Assembly (NCBI GenBank): GCA_003538625.1
Contig: DPRR01000020.1
Location: 1-7,950 of the forward strand
Origin: Ignavibacteriales bacterium
GTDB taxonomy: Bacteria > Bacteroidota > Ignavibacteria > Ignavibacteriales > Ignavibacteriaceae
Length of the DNA: 7,950 nt
Direction of reading: 5' to 3'
This document shows, one piece after another, positions 6,203 through 7,950 of this stretch. The translations under genes were made by a program, and so were the position numbers. The stretch's first letter is position 1, and every line of letters starts with the position of its first letter. The notes under the pieces were generated by a model, which worked only from the letters and a program-made list of their open reading frames with translations, was not told the origin of the DNA and searched no databases.

Positions 6203-6607
6203 TCAATTAATTCTTATTGTATAAACATCCGATTTATTTCGCCTGATTTTACCTTGATAAAATCCACCTGATTGTGGTATCTCCTCAACTAAATCGAACA
6301 TCTTACAACTTTTGGGTAGTCCTGAAAAAACCAAAGTAAAGTTAAAAATCGTGAGTGGCTCTAATTGAAGCCATGTTGGGTATAAAGTTATATTGAAGGC
6401 GTTCAAAAGGGTACTCTTGTGTGTAGAGTTTCTGTCGCACAAATAAGTTGATGGCCAAATTCGTATCAATTGACTTTCAAACCCATTTATAAATTCACAA
6501 TGGACGATAACCTGTTTTTCGGTTTCACAATCCTGCATGACCTTTTCTATGATACAGGAATCTATTTCGGGTTTATTAATTATTTTTTTTGTTTTGACTT
6601 TATCCAT
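6203..6607 (-). CDS. conserved hypothetical protein, 134 residues
   Basis: The N-terminal 30 residues are basic (MDKVKTKKIINKPEIDSC). A beta-rich domain follows: QVIVHCEFINGFESQLIRIW, then STYLCDRNSTHKSTLLNAFN, then ITLYPTWLQL. After a strand pair (FNFTLVFSGLPKSCKMFDL) comes the end, VEEIPQSGGFYQGKIRRNKS, DVYTIRI. The blocks IRIWP, LLxAxNIxLYPxW, FTLxFxxLPKSCxxFDLxEEIP and GGF....I.RNK.DVY match my memory of a conserved Bacteroidota protein family of unknown function. The pattern suggests a compact single-domain beta-sandwich. There is no signal peptide and no membrane segment. The start is the ATG at 6607. A -7-like box lies at 6651-6658, which suggests a monocistronic transcript with a short leader. 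Confidence 0.75.
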   Translation of the reverse strand: MDKVKTKKIINKPEIDSCIIEKVMQDCETEKQVIVHCEFINGFESQLIRIWPSTYLCDRNSTHKSTLLNAFNITLYPTWLQLEPLTIFNFTLVFSGLPKSCKMFDLVEEIPQSGGFYQGKIRRNKSDVYTIRIN

Positions 6608-6650
6608 TGGTTTTCATTTCAATTCGCCAATATTGGAATGGTGTTTTGGA

Positions 6651-6658
6651 CAAAACTA
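6651..6658 (-). promoter_or_regulatory. candidate Bacteroidota -7 promoter box
   Basis: On the minus strand this reads TAGTTTTG, an exact match to the Bacteroidota -7 consensus TAnnTTTG. It lies about 43 bases upstream of the ATG at 6607. No good TTG -33 element is seen at the expected distance; the nearest is a TTAG. It is a plausible promoter for the 134-residue gene, but an eight-base AT-rich match carries limited weight. Confidence 0.4.
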
Positions 6659-6827
6659 TAAAAATTGTGGTTTACTAACTTTTAATGAATCTGTTTTAAA
6701 AATTTCTGCCAATGTAAAATAGAATTGTCCTAATATTTTGTTTTGATTATTTCTAATTTTTGGATGTAAAACACAAAGCAAACACATTAATATTATCTTT
6801 ATCAATCATTCAAATCAAAAACAATAA

Positions 6828-7424
6828 ATGACAAGAATTAGCTTCCTAAACTACGAAGGTTTCCAAACGCTACAAAAACTTTGCTTGGAATTCAAAACAA
6901 ATACAAATCCTTGGTTCGAATCTTCCTATCCCGCATTTGTCAATCACGCATTATCAAAGATTGATGACCTTATTCCCTTAATTGCTTATGCCTATAGCTG
7001 GATGCCAACCATTCCGACTGTTAATTTTGAGTTGTTGGCAAATGATAAGTACCTATTTGATGAGTTAAAGAGACTTCAATCCGCTTCAGGATATAACCTT
7101 TATGAGCTCATGAGGAAATTGATTCCTGCCATTAATAATAGTATTGTTGGAACATCAAAAGTGCTACATTTTATCGCACCTGAAACTATAGCGATAATCG
7201 ACAGCCGTGTCGCTCGTGCATGGAAGAAACATATCAATTTTGGCGATGTATCTTTTCCTGATACATTTTCAAGGCAAAATGTCAAAACGAGCATTGATAA
7301 TTATGTCAATTATAATTACTTAATGAATATGTGGCGTGATGATATCAAACAATACGAAAAGGATATTAAGCTACGTGATTTAGAATTCATGTTGTATCGT
7401 CTGGGTGGAAACGATATAGATTAA
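6828..7424 (+). CDS. hypothetical protein with SKxLHF..P....DSRV motif, 198 residues
   Basis: I do not recognise a named family. The protein looks mostly alpha-helical. Its most distinctive segment is residues 108-132: GTSKVLHFIAPETIAIIDSR followed by VARAW. The layout (T/S-S-K, LH, P, then a buried D-S-R/K-V) recalls uncharacterised helical families such as DUF6308, in which a conserved SK...P...D..V segment is diagnostic. This link is weak inference. The N-terminal part contains NPWFESSYPAFVNH and a hydrophobic segment LIPLIAYAYSWMPTIP that is probably a buried helix rather than a membrane span. The ATG at 6828 follows an AT-rich leader (AAAACAATAA) without Shine-Dalgarno. The gene is 51 bp upstream of the gene at 7476 on the same strand, so the two are probably cotranscribed. 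Confidence 0.75.
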   Translation: MTRISFLNYEGFQTLQKLCLEFKTNTNPWFESSYPAFVNHALSKIDDLIPLIAYAYSWMPTIPTVNFELLANDKYLFDELKRLQSASGYNLYELMRKLIPAINNSIVGTSKVLHFIAPETIAIIDSRVARAWKKHINFGDVSFPDTFSRQNVKTSIDNYVNYNYLMNMWRDDIKQYEKDIKLRDLEFMLYRLGGNDID

Positions 7425-7475
7425 CAAACAAAGAACTTATTATATATAGTCACCATTAATAAATATTAATCCAAT

Positions 7476-7814
7476 ATGGCATTCTCAACTAAAGTAACAT
7501 TTGTACCAAGAGATAGCGAAACTCCATCCCTTTCTTATGATATGGTCGATTACGGATTGAATCCCAATGTTAAGGGATTTCCTAAATGGGAGTTAAATGG
7601 ATTTGTAGATTTTAAATCACTTCACTTTAGGGTATTAAGTTCCGGGACATATATTGATTTTGTATCGGTGTTATCCTTCGAAGAGTTTTTGGTTTTCATT
7701 AAGGAACACAAGTTGGGGAAAACCTTAACTCAATTCTCATTAACCGACCTCAAAAAAGTAAGATATAACTGGGTTATCATTGAAGTGTATGAATGGGAAT
7801 CCGGAATGGGTTAA
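7476..7814 (+). CDS. hypothetical protein, 112 residues
   Basis: I do not recognise this protein. It begins MAFSTKVTFVPRDSETPSLS and contains KWELNGFVDFKSLHFRVLS, SFEEFLVFIKEHKLGKTLTQ and VRYNWVIIEVYEWESG. It is probably a small alpha/beta protein with a beta-rich core and one helix. There is no signal peptide, membrane helix or catalytic motif. The ATG at 7476 is the first in frame. It follows the 198-residue gene at a short distance and is followed by hairpins at 7831-7851 and 7886-7915, so the two genes form a natural unit. The pair could be a small two-gene accessory module, but neither protein shows a toxin, antitoxin or effector signature. Confidence 0.65.
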   Translation: MAFSTKVTFVPRDSETPSLSYDMVDYGLNPNVKGFPKWELNGFVDFKSLHFRVLSSGTYIDFVSVLSFEEFLVFIKEHKLGKTLTQFSLTDLKKVRYNWVIIEVYEWESGMG

Positions 7815-7830
7815 TACGAATTATCTTAGA

Positions 7831-7851
7831 TTGATTAGTAAAAACAATCAA
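7831..7851 (+). repeat. short hairpin after the 112-residue gene
   Basis: TTGATT at 7831-7836 pairs with AATCAA at 7846-7851 around an A-rich 9-base loop. The stem is weak and has no T-run behind it, so it is not a convincing terminator on its own. It may only be part of the 3' untranslated region. Confidence 0.25.
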
Positions 7852-7885
7852 CTGTCTTAGCCCCCGATAAATTGGAGAAAATCTA

Positions 7886-7930
7886 CGCAGGAGTTTAGGT
7901 CTTTAATCTCCTGCGAAGGTTGAGTTTTTT
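7886..7930 (+). terminator. candidate transcription terminator
   Basis: CGCAGGAG at 7886-7893 pairs perfectly with CTCCTGCG at 7908-7915. An inner TTA/TAA pairing leaves a six-base loop (GGTCTT). The run TTTTTT at 7925-7930 follows after nine bases. The stem is the strongest GC-rich dyad in the window. The gap before the T-run is longer than in a classic intrinsic terminator, so it could also be a structured 3' end. It probably ends the 6828-7814 transcript. Confidence 0.55.
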
Positions 7931-7950
7931 CAGGCATTTTTAACAAAGAT

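Noticed and set aside
6470..6722. Two overlapping Phe-rich plus-strand frames
   Set aside because: They are antisense to the 134-residue gene and its promoter region. The Phe/Ile-rich composition is what a shadow frame gives here.
7100..7294. Minus-strand frame of 64 codons
   Set aside because: It is antisense to the 198-residue gene, with no motif of its own.

Overview
The window looks like an accessory region of a Bacteroidota genome. It is AT-rich, genes start on ATG in AT-rich leaders without Shine-Dalgarno sequences, and at least one gene has a TAnnTTTG-type -7 box. Several proteins resemble small families found on Bacteroidota mobile elements: a MerR-like excisionase-type helix-turn-helix (HTH), a 62-residue protein starting MANMSYCRF, and a 61-residue protein with NRGLDEDGKWVGF. 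There is no rRNA, tRNA, CRISPR array, core metabolic operon or intact insertion sequence. All family assignments are from memory of motifs, with no search.

Layout. 99-1448 (-) encodes a membrane-anchored J-domain protein with a possible PH-like tail. 1514-1790 (+) is a broken gene (copy A). 1813-2199 (-) is a hypothetical gene, divergent from a small serine recombinase at 2279-2845 (+). The recombinase is followed by a nested inverted repeat (2856-2942) and a 61-codon gene (2998-3183). 3224-4369 (-) is a large HTH/coiled-coil protein, divergent from an excisionase-type HTH gene at 4469-4819 (+). A second broken copy (B, 4834-5115) abuts the stop of that HTH gene. 5172-5360 (-) is the MSYCRF gene, with a possible remnant upstream of it on the same strand. 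A third broken copy (C) lies at about 5530-5893. 6203-6607 (-) is a conserved hypothetical gene. 6828-7424 and 7476-7814 (+) form a probable two-gene unit of unknown function, closed by a hairpin at 7886-7930.

How it fits together. The recombinase, the excisionase-type regulator, the HTH/coiled-coil protein, the small orphan genes and the decayed copies suggest a genomic island or the degenerate remains of an integrative element. No single pathway links the genes. The most notable structure is the set of three diverged, independently broken copies of one small gene. Their alignment (IIxxF..AK...DI..VRRIPEE, GKxYxLAF, PGSF, QT, GDQYT) recovers one ancestral reading frame, although no copy is intact. 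A second oddity is a 14-bp palindrome, GTTTAAATTTAAAC, that occurs on both sides of the recombinase module. I see no clear evidence of a complete new defence or mobile system. The 6828-7814 pair is the best candidate for an uncharacterised functional unit.
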